From assembly GCA_907163375.1 (NCBI GenBank), contig CAJQUW010009290.1, positions 434,001 through 498,000 on the forward strand: a DNA stretch of 64,000 nt. The letters are read 5' to 3'. Shown piece by piece: positions 53,449 through 64,000 of the stretch. Under the pieces are notes generated by a model. That model was not told where the DNA came from. It made no database searches and saw only the letters and a list, made by a program, of their open reading frames with translations. A program made the position numbers and the translations under genes. This DNA is from Prostheceraeus crozeri (taxonomy: Eukaryota; Platyhelminthes; Polycladida; Euryleptidae). Positions within the stretch are counted from its first letter, which is position 1. Every line of letters starts with the position of its first letter.

Positions 53449-53900
53449 CTCCAAGCAGAAAAGAGGAATGTCTTCTTATAGCGCTTTATTGAGTGAGCGA
53501 GTAAAAACGGCCCCCGCGAGGGCCAGGGGAGCAAATCTCAAAGTGGCCCTTAGGAGGACCAGTTAAGCGTTCACGTCAAAGTCAGCAGGAACGGGACGAG
53601 CTGTCAGCAGCGCCAGCGAGCACGAACGGCGCGCGCTTGAGCTCCGAGGGCAGGAATTCAGGAGTCGAGTGGCCGGCGCGGAGGGAAAGAGATAGTGGCG
53701 CGTGCGGCAGTGACTTGTCTTCTTCGCGAGAGGGTGAGAGAGAGAGAGAGAGAGAGAGCGAGCGGTGCGGTGCGGTGCGGTGGCATCTGTTTATAAATGT
53801 CATTCTGTGCCTCACTGCTTGCATGCGTTGTACTGTGACGTCACTTGCCTTCGCGATCAATTTGCCGACGAAGGAGGAGAGAGAGAAGTCGTCACATTAC
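53449..53900. other. GC-rich island next to the insertion
   Basis: CpG-rich stretch with the hairpin GGCCCCCGCGAGGGCC (53509-53524). It may be a CpG island or promoter of a host gene. The frames on both strands are Arg/Ser-rich and not convincing as proteins. Confidence 0.4.
53735..53781 (+). repeat. GA and GCGGT microsatellites
   Basis: About twelve GA dinucleotides (53735-53757), then four copies of GCGGT (53762-53781). Confidence 0.95.
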
Positions 53901-56030
53901 CTATTCAAATCAAGTGGAAATTGTTCAACATTCTCCACATGACACTGAATGAGTAATGTCAAACATTTTTGTTGATGGGTTGGCTCAAACGGACACCACA
54001 AGGGACCCATGCATGAAAATGAGCTAATTACCTTCAAATAGATCTGCGTTCGATTTGGTCAGTTTTCAAAAAAAAATTGAATCTTTTCGAATGTCGCGCA
54101 TCCAAGATATCATCAGACTATATCACATGTGTCATTCATTGATCAATCGAAAAGCACCTGTGACATTTTATTAGTCTAAGTGATGATTGTGGGTGAAAAA
54201 TTTTCAATCTGTTAATTCCAGAAAAACACTCGATTTCTTTATCATTTGAGTGAGAATTAGCCAGTACTTGGAATTTGTATCGGTGTGTTATCACAACCAC
54301 ACTGTAAACTGCACACCGTTAAAAGCAACTACAATAACCGTTAAACGTAACAGAAAAACGTCACAGAGAATATCCGTAGATATCTGCTGAAATGATGACG
54401 TCACAGTTTGATGAGTGATGGCGTATAAGGTGTAGATTGATGCCCAGAGTTGCAGACATAGAAATCCATCATTTTTCAATAATAGGGACCTAAAACTGGG
54501 ATACACATTGAAAGAAAGCTACGTTGTGCTCATGCGTGGTCATGACAATGGTAGCTAATGCGATTTCCAGTGGTTGACAATGGAAGCGTAACGGCACCTT
54601 ATCATTACATCTTATCGAGACGCATGATTGTTATCATTTTTCTCAAAGTACAAAATCATTTTCATAAAGGGACTTACAATAAATCACCAATAATTAATAA
54701 AATATTAGCAAAAAACAAATAATAATAAAATGATGATTAATAATAATTACAATAATTAATTAAATAAGCAAAATAATAATTTGATTACTAATAATGAAAT
54801 CAATTGTTCGAGCAGCTGAATTTACCATCAACAAACAGCTGTTGTCCAAGCAACAAACTAGCGGCAGCACTGTGCCACCTTCAGAAGAAGCCTTGATATA
54901 TTATATAATGAATAGATAGTAGAAATCCGACACTTTTCGCTTTAAGTTAGTTGAACTAAAATGGACAGCAGATGTTTGTCAATGGCAATTTCAGCCGCTC
55001 GTCTGTGCGTCGATTGCAAGATGATTGGAAGAATAAAATTACTGAAGCATGCAACAATTGTAGATTCTTGCCACAAAGCGATTTATTGGAAGTTATTTTG
55101 TCAAAATACTTTTATGTAGCCTATATATTAAAAGAAATAATAGCAATGGTGAATATTTGCAAGGCAGACAGCAATAGCAAGGCAAGCTGCCAGAACCTTC
55201 CTATTGTCAGCCACTGGAATCCGCCATCGTTTCGGTGCCGTTGTCATGAAAACAGATGTCCACGACGTTCTATTGTTTTCAATGTCTCTGACCGTTCTAG
55301 ACCTTTATTATTATAGATTCGGATTCCTATGGGATGGATACAGGTATTGGCATGCGATGACATTCCAAGCCGCCTAGACACAAAGTCGAAAAGCATCACT
55401 GTCTCTGAATGTCAGGCTTTTAGAAATAACCAATTTTTCATTTTGTGTGGGAGTGAAAAGATATCTCTCCCATGTAAACTGCTGGAAGGAAAAATCAACT
55501 TTTCAGTCTTACGGGAACAAAAAGTTGATTTTCCCTCCCAAAGTTAACTTTTCCAATGCAAAGTCCTATAAAGGACAAATCATAGAAGTCTATAAACAAA
55601 TTGTGATTAGCCGGAGACTACCAAGACATCCATGTAGTCCCTTGACTCATTCATAGATTTCGCGACGCAACCATCAATTTCATGACGAGCATTGTTACTG
55701 AGTAAGTAGGGTTGTCCGCCGATATTTCACTTGTCATTTTTCTATGAAAGTTGTTTATAGAAAACATTAGACAGCCTTATAAGGCCGTCTAATTTGCTAT
55801 GTAATACCATTGAGGTAGGAGCATTTCACCGTCCATCTCCGCATTCCCAGTGAAAATGACATTGAAGTGATTCCTATGACCAATAACTTGGACTCGTACA
55901 TATCTGAAGCTTGACATACTTTAATGTTCTGAGGTGCATGGGCTATGTAGAAAACCATCATAGATTTGAGACTTTTGCATATCAAAATGTTGGATTTTTG
56001 ATGTCTTAGATTTTATGTTCAGTAACAATG
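53901..56030. other. No gene seen; one low-copy repeat
   Basis: Contains a block at 55225-55310 shared with 28105-28195. AT-rich run of TAATAATTA at 54690-54790. Frames at 54972-55656 lack recognisable domains. Confidence 0.4.
55225..55310 (+). repeat. Low-copy repeat, second copy
   Basis: See 28105-28195: shared CCGTTGTCATGA, TCTATTGTTTTCA and CCGTTCTAG in the same order. Confidence 0.45.
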
Positions 56031-56035
56031 CATAA

Positions 56036-56109
56036 ATTACCTTTCAAATGATCAGCCTAAATCGTCTGACGCTACGCACCACGATTTAGGCAGTCATTTG
56101 AAAGGTAAT
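56036..56109. repeat. 74-bp hairpin
   Basis: Arms of 29 bp (ATTACCTTTCAAATGA ... CCTAAATCGT and the reverse) pair with one indel around a 14-base loop. Confidence 0.85.
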
Positions 56110-57420
56110 ATATCTTCAATATACATCTATAAATCACAAAATGAAGAGTTGCATTCTTTCAAGAGGAAATAAACGTTTCCTCCCTTAGCTATCTGTCCAT
56201 CCTTCCCTGAGCTCGGGCTGTACAACATAGCTGCGGGAGGAAAAGTTGATATTTCCTCTCTCAAGAAAATAGCTATTTTATCCATGAAGATATCAGACAA
56301 TTTTCATGGATATTTTTATAGGCCTACTAGCTATAATTAGAATAAAATTCAAAATTCCACAGCTTGAGACACAACTTCGGCAACTCACACAAAATTCGTT
56401 TGCCCCCGTGTCTGGCTGACATGCACTGAAAGCAACCCTGTTAATAATTCTTTACATTATCAGGGACTCCTAGGACATTGTCAATAGCTGACCCTCTGGC
56501 GTCTCAGGGACACAGGAGAGTATCCCCAAGTCAAAAGCCTAGCTCGTAGCAGACACAGCATCAAGCACTGGCTGTCAGACTTACCTGCTACGTAGTTATA
56601 CTTCTTCCATTGTTACACTGGTGGCATTCACTCGATGCATAATAAAATCTTCAAAACTTCGTGTCAATAGCGCTCCAATATCTGCTTCTTGAAAGTTTCC
56701 AAATCCATATTAGCTTATATATTTTGATCTTTTATTTCACTTCATAAAATCGACAAGTTATCGTGCGTACGAATAATCAGCTTACCTGAAATGCCAGATA
56801 GTCCTATATAGTGACCTCCATATCAACCCCATACCTGACACAAGTGCACTAACGTATTAAAAGAACTTGATATCGATAAGCATGTGAATAAGTCTACTTA
56901 ATATAAATCTCAAGCGAGTCAGATTTTTGACGGTCGTATTGATCACTTAATTTTGCTTGGTACGACGATATCGAAGTTCATTTTCTTCATTAAAATTTTT
57001 GACGATAATTAAACGTTGTGCTTAACGAATAATGAGAAAATCAGAACATGGATAGCTAAGGCAAAATCGGCGCTTTGTGAGAGAAAGGAGTTATTGAGCA
57101 GCTAATTAAATATGAATGCTCGAAAACAGATTATGAAGTGGATGGATCGGAAACCCGAACTTTAAGAAAAGCCGACAGACTATAAGCATGCGAGATGTGG
57201 ATTTGGAGAAGAATTTTACATTCGCAGAATATTTTAGGAGCGTATTGATGATTGTGAACATAAAGGGAGAGCCAATGCTTTGAATACATCCTTCAAGATG
57301 AATACCAGTATCGATCTATTCAGTATTGACATTATTGACAAGCAAAGTAATGCCCTGAGAACCAGAGTATCTGAAGCGGATTACACAGTAAACTGTGCAA
57401 TATCAAAGCTATTTACGAAA
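56110..57420. other. No gene seen
   Basis: AT-rich host DNA without convincing exons. Confidence 0.4.
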
Positions 57421-57423
57421 ATG

Positions 57424-57605
57424 ATGTACAAAACGAGAATAACAAAACGTACGACATCACTATTGATCGTGTTCATGCACTACGAAAGCGATTGGCCTTC
57501 CTATTCGATTATCTTTGTCATTTAATAGGAAAGCCAATCGCTTTCGTAGTGAATTTACACGAACAATAGTGCTTTCGTACCTTTTGTTATTCTAGTTTTG
57601 TACAT
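57424..57605. repeat. Foldback element, 182 bp
   Basis: Arms of about 82 bp starting ATGTACAAAACGAGAATAAC and ending with the complement, with central CACTACGAAAGCGATTGGC answered near 57540. Loop of about 18 bases. Mismatches concentrate in the middle of the arms. Confidence 0.88.
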
Positions 57606-57609
57606 CGGT

Positions 57610-58510
57610 TTCGTATTCAAAATCAATCGTAAAAATGAACGCATAGTATAGGCACTCGAAAGAAGCTCATAAATGCCTCATCTGTGGAGGTTGAAAGTTT
57701 AACTAATAGCCCCAGTCGATGAACTTGAAGCTTAAAACGTTGCGTGGAGTAATTTTATTTATTTATTTTTACCGGACATAAAATTGGGAGTGAAGAACTG
57801 GTCTTCCGACAACCAAAAATTGAAGCTTTTTAATGGAATGTGTTTAGCTTGATACTAAGCAAGTCCATGAGGTTACCAGAAGCCATTTCAACATCAAATG
57901 TGCTCATTCGTCACGTATTTATACAGTGGTTCAGTATAAAAGTTACGCTAAATCAGTTTATCATTAATTTAGCTGAGATTTCATTGTGATAACTCTACCA
58001 GTAGTGAATGGCGTCGCGTCCATGATTGCAATGCCAAGAATTCATGATGAAAACTCTTAACGGCAGGTTTGCTGCCCAATTCACAACTACAGTGTAGTGA
58101 AGCGATTAGAAGATAGATCAATATGTCTTGCAAAAGAAGAGTTTCTGTCTAACTCCAACCCACGACCAGATCTGGCAATCTAAACCTCTGCCCATCTCAA
58201 AAAAGAGTGAACTAAGGAACTGTCATTATGATGATGAGCAACCCACGCCGCATTGTTAATTAGAAGCGGTTACAATTTTTCTACTCGAATGAATAGATGA
58301 ACGGCATTACTTCATCACAAACAATGATGATAGGAGACTACAATAATCATTTGTACTATGTCAAAAAATCAACTTTTCTCAACCAAAAGTGCATTGAAAT
58401 CAGATTTTCAATTTGCTACCGCTTCACCTGGCGAAATAAAAGTTGATGTCTACTGGACACGTGCATTCAGAGAGGGATTTTGTGATTTAATCTCAAAATG
58501 TGTCAACTGC
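57610..58510. other. No gene seen
   Basis: AT-rich DNA; the 84-codon plus frame at 58358-58612 overlaps the Penelope fragment's opposite strand and is not supported. Confidence 0.4.
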
Positions 58511-58516
58511 CTACGC

Positions 58517-59340
58517 TCAGCGAAGGATCGTCAGGGATATCATGGATATGTCTGGTTTACTTCTATCATTATGACCAATATGTTGATAAAACAATGCAGA
58601 TTCTACTGCTAAATGTTCACGAAGCCAGGACCGAATAGTTCTCATTGTTTCACCAATGTAGGTGGCCTGCGAGCATGAAGGACAAATGCAACAGCGAAGA
58701 AAGGGCACGCAACCTTTCCAAGTGCAGCTCACTCTTAACTTTATTGCAGTCTTTAGCACAGAAAATTCGATGCAAGGGTCGAGCGGTGAAGTTGACAGCC
58801 AGACATCCATGAAGCTTAATTGAGCGTTTCAAGCGTCTTCTTATTTTTCTAGTGTCCCTTTCACTATGAAATGGTAGTGGGAGAAATATCTTCGGGTCAT
58901 CATCATCATCATCTCTCCGTCTATTGCTACCTGGAGAGCGTCTGACAGCTTTTATAAATTTAGTAGGGTAGCCATTTGCAAGATATTGCTCCGTCACCAA
59001 ATTCACACCCTCTTCAATTCTGATTGAGTCAAAGCTGTTTGCAACAGCACGCTGCATATCATTTCGAAGAGCATTACGCAATAGAGAACGAGGATGACAT
59101 GAGTCTCATGGAACGACATGTGCTGATCTTGAAGATTTAGAAAACAAAATGCACGAGAAAATTGATCGCATCAAGGATATCATCGCCAAGCCTCTTCCAT
59201 AACACTATTTTGATACCAAATTGTATTAAAAGCTCAACCTCAAGGTTGTGCATGAAAGTGATAGCCACAGCACAAGAAACATTGTTGCCCACTTGAATTG
59301 AGATTAAATCAGGAAATCCCTCTCTCAATGCACTTGGCAT
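58517..59340 (-). pseudogene. Penelope-like element fragment, RT to GIY-YIG
   Basis: Reading leftward, 59137-59340 has ITFMHNLEVELLIQFGIKI then LWKRLGDDILDAIN, the region of the RT catalytic DD box. 58650-59081 has a helical connector with a run of aspartates. 58517-58700 has CICPSCSQATYIGETMRT followed by LREHLAVESALF, the core of a GIY-YIG endonuclease with a CxxC-type pair before it. That order is specific to Penelope-like elements. Frame changes and stops lie between the parts, so it is a dead 5'-truncated copy. Confidence 0.75.
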
Positions 59341-59344
59341 TGAC

Positions 59345-61270
59345 TTTTATTTTGCCAGCCGGTAGCTAAACGTTTTGTAGCAAATTTTCAAACCTGATTT
59401 TAATAAAGGTGATTTTTCCAACTTGATCTGTTTTAGTCTGTTTTACTGACCGATGGACAAAACACAAACATTTGCACTATGCGCTATTTCATTCATTACT
59501 TAATTCAAATGCGATGAAATCGACTTCGTTAATTTTTCATTTACCAATTTGTCAATCTACTGAAATTTTACGCTTTAATGTCAATGATAGACATTGAAAC
59601 TGCTTCCGTGAATCATTCTGCCTGTCCTATTATGTGATGTGTTCTGGTATGTGTGAGGTAACAATGTAATTTACTTCCGAATTATAACGAGCATTCTCTA
59701 TCTGTTTAAATTCGGACGTTAGATGTGTATTGCTATTGGCCGTAAACTGTGTCAGTTATCGCAGATGCGTCGATTCTCTAGAGGAAATCATTTTCTTCCA
59801 CTGGTTTAGCATTTCCTCGTCTTCCGACTCTGAAGCAATGGAAGAAATGCAGACGGTAATGTCTGAGTTAATAGACACTTTGAAACACCCTCGCTCTTCT
59901 CACGTTTACATGTAAAAAGTTTTTGTCTAGATGCAATCTCACCGACTTTGTATTCTACCATATGACGATCATTTCCACTGCAATACGCTAATTTTCTGTG
60001 TAGTCTGACTTCATAGACTTTCATTTTAGGCAATAAAAATCAAACGGTTTGATATCCCTGGCGATCAGTGAGTATAAACCAATGAGTTGCGTCTTCATTC
60101 ATATCAATGCTATAAATAATAAATATCCTAAATAAATACTAATATAAATACTGCACACCATAGCTATTCGGTATTGTGAAACTTTATCTTTGGCATTCCT
60201 TTGATTTTTGTGTCATAGCAGACAAAATGTCCTTTATCCTCATCTGTTGACTTAATACAGACAGATGCGTTTTGGTACCTCACAACTGTTACGTCATGAA
60301 TTTTCGAATGATCTACATGTGAAAGCCTTTTTATTTGACGCTGAAATTTCCATGTATGTAATGATGAAAAGGTACCCTCCAATAATCCAGATTATCTTAG
60401 GTGAACGACAAATTATTAGAAATGCAGAAAACGGGTGTGTATCTGATGATAACACATGTTGGACAATTTCATCATCTTTCTCATTGTCTTCATTTATTAA
60501 ACGATATGTCGTGAACAGAAATAAAAATGACTTAGAATAATAGAAAAGGTTCAAGATAAATTATTTCTATCACCCACGCAGTTCAGAATTAGATTGTGCA
60601 AATACACACAGTCCGAGAAATTAATTCTACAACGTTCGCTTCATTTTAAGGAAGACAAAGATTTCACTGTCAATACAGGTTAGCAATCCATACAGACAAT
60701 CTGTTGAGCTAATAAACCCACACAATGTACTATGGCAACACACAGATGGGTTGAAAATTGCAACTTCATCTAAAAATGAGAGAAAATTAGCTTTGTTTAC
60801 ACTCATGCTGAATTTAAAATGAAATCTAACTAACTTCTAATCCTGCTTCCGAACTGCGTTCATTAATTAAGTGAATACGAACAAAGCATTGGAGTCATGA
60901 TGGCACTGTGCTGATGTACGATAAGCTGATGAACGCAGCATGCCATGCACTAAAAACAACAGTTTATGCAAATTATGAGCCATAACCTGTATTAACCCGG
61001 TCGCCAGCACGAGTCTCTGCAGGTTACGAAGACGAAAGTGAGACTTTTCCAAAAATAATACACACCTCATGGCTAACACGAATTTGAGCGCCTGTCATGA
61101 TTTGATCTTGTCAGACAGGATCAAAGACCACATGAAATCACTTAGTAAATGGATTAAAATTTTCGGTGAAATTCCACGTGCTTTCTCTGAAAAAGTGAGA
61201 GGTACTTCGTCTACAGCCGCAGTTTTAGGCATGAAATGTCTTCAGATCATTCAGATCAGAGGTATCATTT
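59345..61270. other. No supported gene
   Basis: Several frames of 60-90 codons, none with a recognisable domain. A stretch at 59809-59852 between TTTAG and GTAATG resembles a short Ser/Glu-rich exon but is too short to call. Confidence 0.35.
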
Positions 61271-61284
61271 ACTATCACGCACAG

Positions 61285-63345
61285 AATCAGACATGTCGTC
61301 TCTTCTTCTGTTTTACTAGGAAGGAAACATGGGAACATGTAGTGCCTATGAAATGGCACAATCTGCTGACACAATAACATAGCAATCGAACAATACGCAA
61401 CCAGTTCAACATTAAACACGCCAAATTGTGCAAAGTTTCAGTGACCGCTATCAACCGGATCACACAGCAAAGTGACACAGACGACGTCAAGTTTTACAGA
61501 GAAGTTTGTGAACGTTTTTTCGTGCGCCTGCTAACTTTTTAATAATGATCGGAAGGACCAACATTATCGAGAAAACTTTTGCGCAATGATCTGAATTCTT
61601 CGAATCTGAAGGAATTGTGGCAATCAAAGCATTCTAAAGGAATTAACAGCAATCCGCAAGCGACGCACGACTATTTAACCTACCTCTGTAAGGCATTGAA
61701 AATTTCTTTTTGTTTACTTAGTAAGTTCTCCAGGTGCCATCGTCTTGAATCAGTTTGCACTTCTAGCAAAGTGATGCGGTTAAACAATCTAATTCTGTGC
61801 TATCATGTATCATGCTGACAACTTCTTATCGATGACGCGTACCAAAATGTGGTTAAAAGTTCCTACAATTTAGTCAAAATGTTGTTCTCACCGATACTGA
61901 AGCTGCTTGATAAATCTAAATGTGTTTGAATTCAAAGAGAAACACACATTAGCATATCATTTTTGAACATGAACACTCCATGTAAAAAGTTATGGTTTTA
62001 CTTCTCACTTTACCAGAGATAACACAGACAACATGTCAAGGTCCTAGGCCGCCGTCACACAGAATAAGTGGTCTTCCATCTTCCATGTCATTCGTCTCTC
62101 TGCACATTCTTCATAAGGCGTCTTCCATAAGGCGTGATGAGACGATTTTCATCTTCTGTCTTCCGCCTTCCATCGACCATCTTCCACGGACTGCAGTCAC
62201 ACTAGGGAAATCCATTTCCGATACAGTCATCACTATCTTCTACTATTAAACGTTGCCATGACTACTGTCTAAGCACTTCTCTTCCTCATTTTTATCTTCG
62301 TCCGACATGGTGAACAGAGAGCTGTTTTCCGATACGCTGCTTCTCTTTGCAAATCACAGCTTCCTATATCTTCCCTAAGACGTCACTTCACGTTATTCTA
62401 ATTTCAGAACAGTCTCGCGGCTGATGGACAACGCCTTATGACTTTTCTTGTGTGACAGTGTGATGGACGATTGAAGATGACTTATGGCTGATGATTTTTT
62501 CTGTGCGATAGGTTGTATTCTTTTGTACATGCAATTAAAGGGAAATCCCAAAATGGAAGATGGAAGACGCCTTCTTCTGTGTGACAGTGGCCTAATCGAA
62601 AACCTAAAGCTGCTTCTCATTGGATTTCATAGTTTTTTCTTTAATGCTGATTAGGAGAGGAACCGGGGAAAGATTTTGATCCGTTTGGTCTTGGTCATGC
62701 GGAGTTGTAGGACACAATTCAAACATAGATTTTGAATGAGTCAAATCTTTTACAATTCGTTTTTTTGATTCATTTAATGGTTACTGCGGTCTGTGCTTTT
62801 ATTCAAGTGTATTGACCACAGAATTACATGCAGAATGTTTAAGCGCATCACTTTTCTAGAAGTGTAAACTGATTCAAAACGATGACACATGCAGGAACTT
62901 ACTTAGTGGGCAAAGAGGAATTTTCAATACCTTGCAGAGATAGGAAAAATAGTCATGCGTCGCTTGCGGATTGCTGTGAATTCCTTCAAAATGATCGGAT
63001 CGCCTCAATTCCTTCTGATTCGAAGAAATCAGGTCATTGCACAAAAGTTTTCTCGATGATGTTGGTCCTTCCTATTAATATTCAAATAGTTAGCAGGCGC
63101 ACGAAAAACGTTCACAAACTTCTCTGTAGAACTTGACATCGACTGTGTCTCTTCGCTGTGTGATCTGTTTGATAGCAGTCACTGAAACTTTGCACAATTT
63201 GGAGGGTTTAATGTTGAGCTGGTTGCGTATTGTTCGATTGCTATGGTACTATGTCAGCTGATTGTGCCATTTCATAGGTATAACATGTTCCAATGTTTCC
63301 TTTCTAGTCAAACAGACGAAGAGACGACCTGTCTAATTCTGTGGT
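61285..63345. mobile_element. Long-TIR element, full copy
   Basis: Two arms of about 490 bp in inverted orientation: 61285-61770 and 62853-63345. Outer ends are ACAGAATCAGACATGTCG and its counterpart ending CTAATTCTGTG; inner ends are TTTGCACTTCTAG. The loop holds a 546-bp non-autonomous element. One arm (61378-61530) also gives a protein-like frame, CKVSVTAINRITQQSDTDDV, hinting that the arms derive from a gene. No transposase was seen. Confidence 0.65.
62047..62592. mobile_element. 546-bp non-autonomous DNA transposon
   Basis: TIRs of about 41 bp, GGCC-GCCGTCACACAGAA at the left and TTCTGTGTGACAGTGGCC at the right, continuing into GTCTTCCATCTTCCAT. TA flanks both ends. The interior has TCTTCC-type repeats and no coding frame. 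It lies in the loop of the long-TIR element. Superfamily unclear. Confidence 0.8.
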
Positions 63346-63349
63346 GCTG

Positions 63350-64000
63350 ACAATTCGTGTGAAATCAGAATTGATGCCATAATTGACCATTGGCGGTGTA
63401 GTAGTCATGCCTGAGCAGTATTCATAAAGTAGAAGAAATATAGTTGTGCTGCATCCAGCACATGCTATACTCATCGGAATATTAATTGTCGCTATTTTTT
63501 ACGTCTGTCGAAAATTGTTGAGCATAGAGAAAAAATTGCAATAAAGAAAGTTTGAGTGTCGCATCTCTATAGTTGGAACTCTCAATCTGGATCTGATTGT
63601 TGAATTGATAAGCAATAATTTCTGGCACATTCTTAAGCAATTACATGTGCATAAAAGTCGTTTAGTTAGAAACGTTAGTCGTTTATTAATTCGTCAAATT
63701 TCTATCTGTCCATTGAGCTGTTCAATCACTCCCACGCACAACGGTATTTACAATTATTAAATGATACACCACACCATGATCTATCTCTCTGAGTAAAGAT
63801 GAGAATCCAGCGGGAGATAAATACGGGAACAGCAAAAATTCAACGTATCCGTGCCTTGATGCGCTTGAATTTATCCGCTTCGTGGGCAGAAAATTACAAA
63901 CTCTACGCTTTGATTTATTGTGGCGATAATGCACTTTAACAAGAATCAAGTGACACTACTGAATATAGCATCAGGAGATCACGAGGAGCGTGCAATGCGA
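63350..64000. other. No gene seen
   Basis: AT-rich DNA to the window edge. A 75-codon minus frame at 63722-63949 has no recognised domain. Confidence 0.4.

Noticed and set aside
53582-53942. Arg/Ser-rich frames on both strands of the GC island
   Set aside because: Produced by GA and GCGGT repeats and high GC; no domain on either strand.
58358-58612. 84-codon plus-strand ORF
   Set aside because: Its second half lies opposite the GIY-YIG fragment and has no family resemblance.
60164-60554. Overlapping frames on both strands near 60.3 kb
   Set aside because: None has a recognisable motif, and they overlap on opposite strands.

Overview
The window is animal nuclear DNA, most likely from a marine invertebrate; I cannot name the phylum. 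Signs are GT-AG introns, decayed LINE, SINE and Penelope pieces, several cut-and-paste DNA transposons, a Polinton, and very low gene density. Only one host gene piece is recognised with confidence: the first coding exon of a Ras-family small GTPase at 21262-21574, with a possible second exon at 23111-23168. Two short exon-like reading frames (1075-1296 and 13005-13175) are unassigned.

Left third (1-32.9 kb). A 25-bp minisatellite opens the window. From 2229 to 11211 there are three nested DNA transposons. The outer element has TIRs of about 390 bp and a broken transposase with a CDGT/VNTG-type core. A second element (4921-10489) with the end GGGTCATTCCAT, subterminal repeats and a two-intron transposase gene has jumped into it. 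A Tc1/mariner-type element (5009-6404) has jumped into the second. Beyond lie a hAT-like non-autonomous element (11467-12263, second copy near 22246), LINE fragments, palindromes, a long-TIR repeat family (24.4-25.2 kb, fragment at 28.2 kb, full copy at 61.3-63.35 kb), a 19/38-bp minisatellite, and tRNA-derived SINE-like sequences.

Centre (32927-53442). A 20.5-kb Polinton/Maverick (adintovirus-like) element is bounded by 6-bp target duplications TACGAT and by TIRs of about 640 bp that look about 97% identical by eye. It is an evolutionarily young, nearly whole fossil with roughly half a dozen breaks. It carries protein-primed PolB, integrase (joined to a parvovirus-type phospholipase A2-like domain), adenain-type protease, a major capsid region, a penton-like minor capsid protein, a packaging ATPase, a second membrane-anchored P-loop ATPase, a fibre-like coiled-coil protein, two small hydrophobic virion-type proteins, zinc-finger proteins and unknown ORFs. 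It is strikingly AT-rich. Against that background stand about fifteen short GC-rich double-hairpin units, some inside reading frames without breaking them, and six tandem 20-bp palindromic iterons at 44041-44160. Its ends are themselves foldbacks. The double hairpins are the strongest candidate for something undescribed.

Right part (53.4-64 kb). A GC-rich island with GA and GCGGT microsatellites abuts the insertion. It is followed by gene-poor DNA with two palindromic elements, a Penelope fragment with RT and GIY-YIG parts, and the long-TIR element containing a 546-bp non-autonomous transposon.

Percent identities are by eye; family names rest on motif recognition, with no database search.
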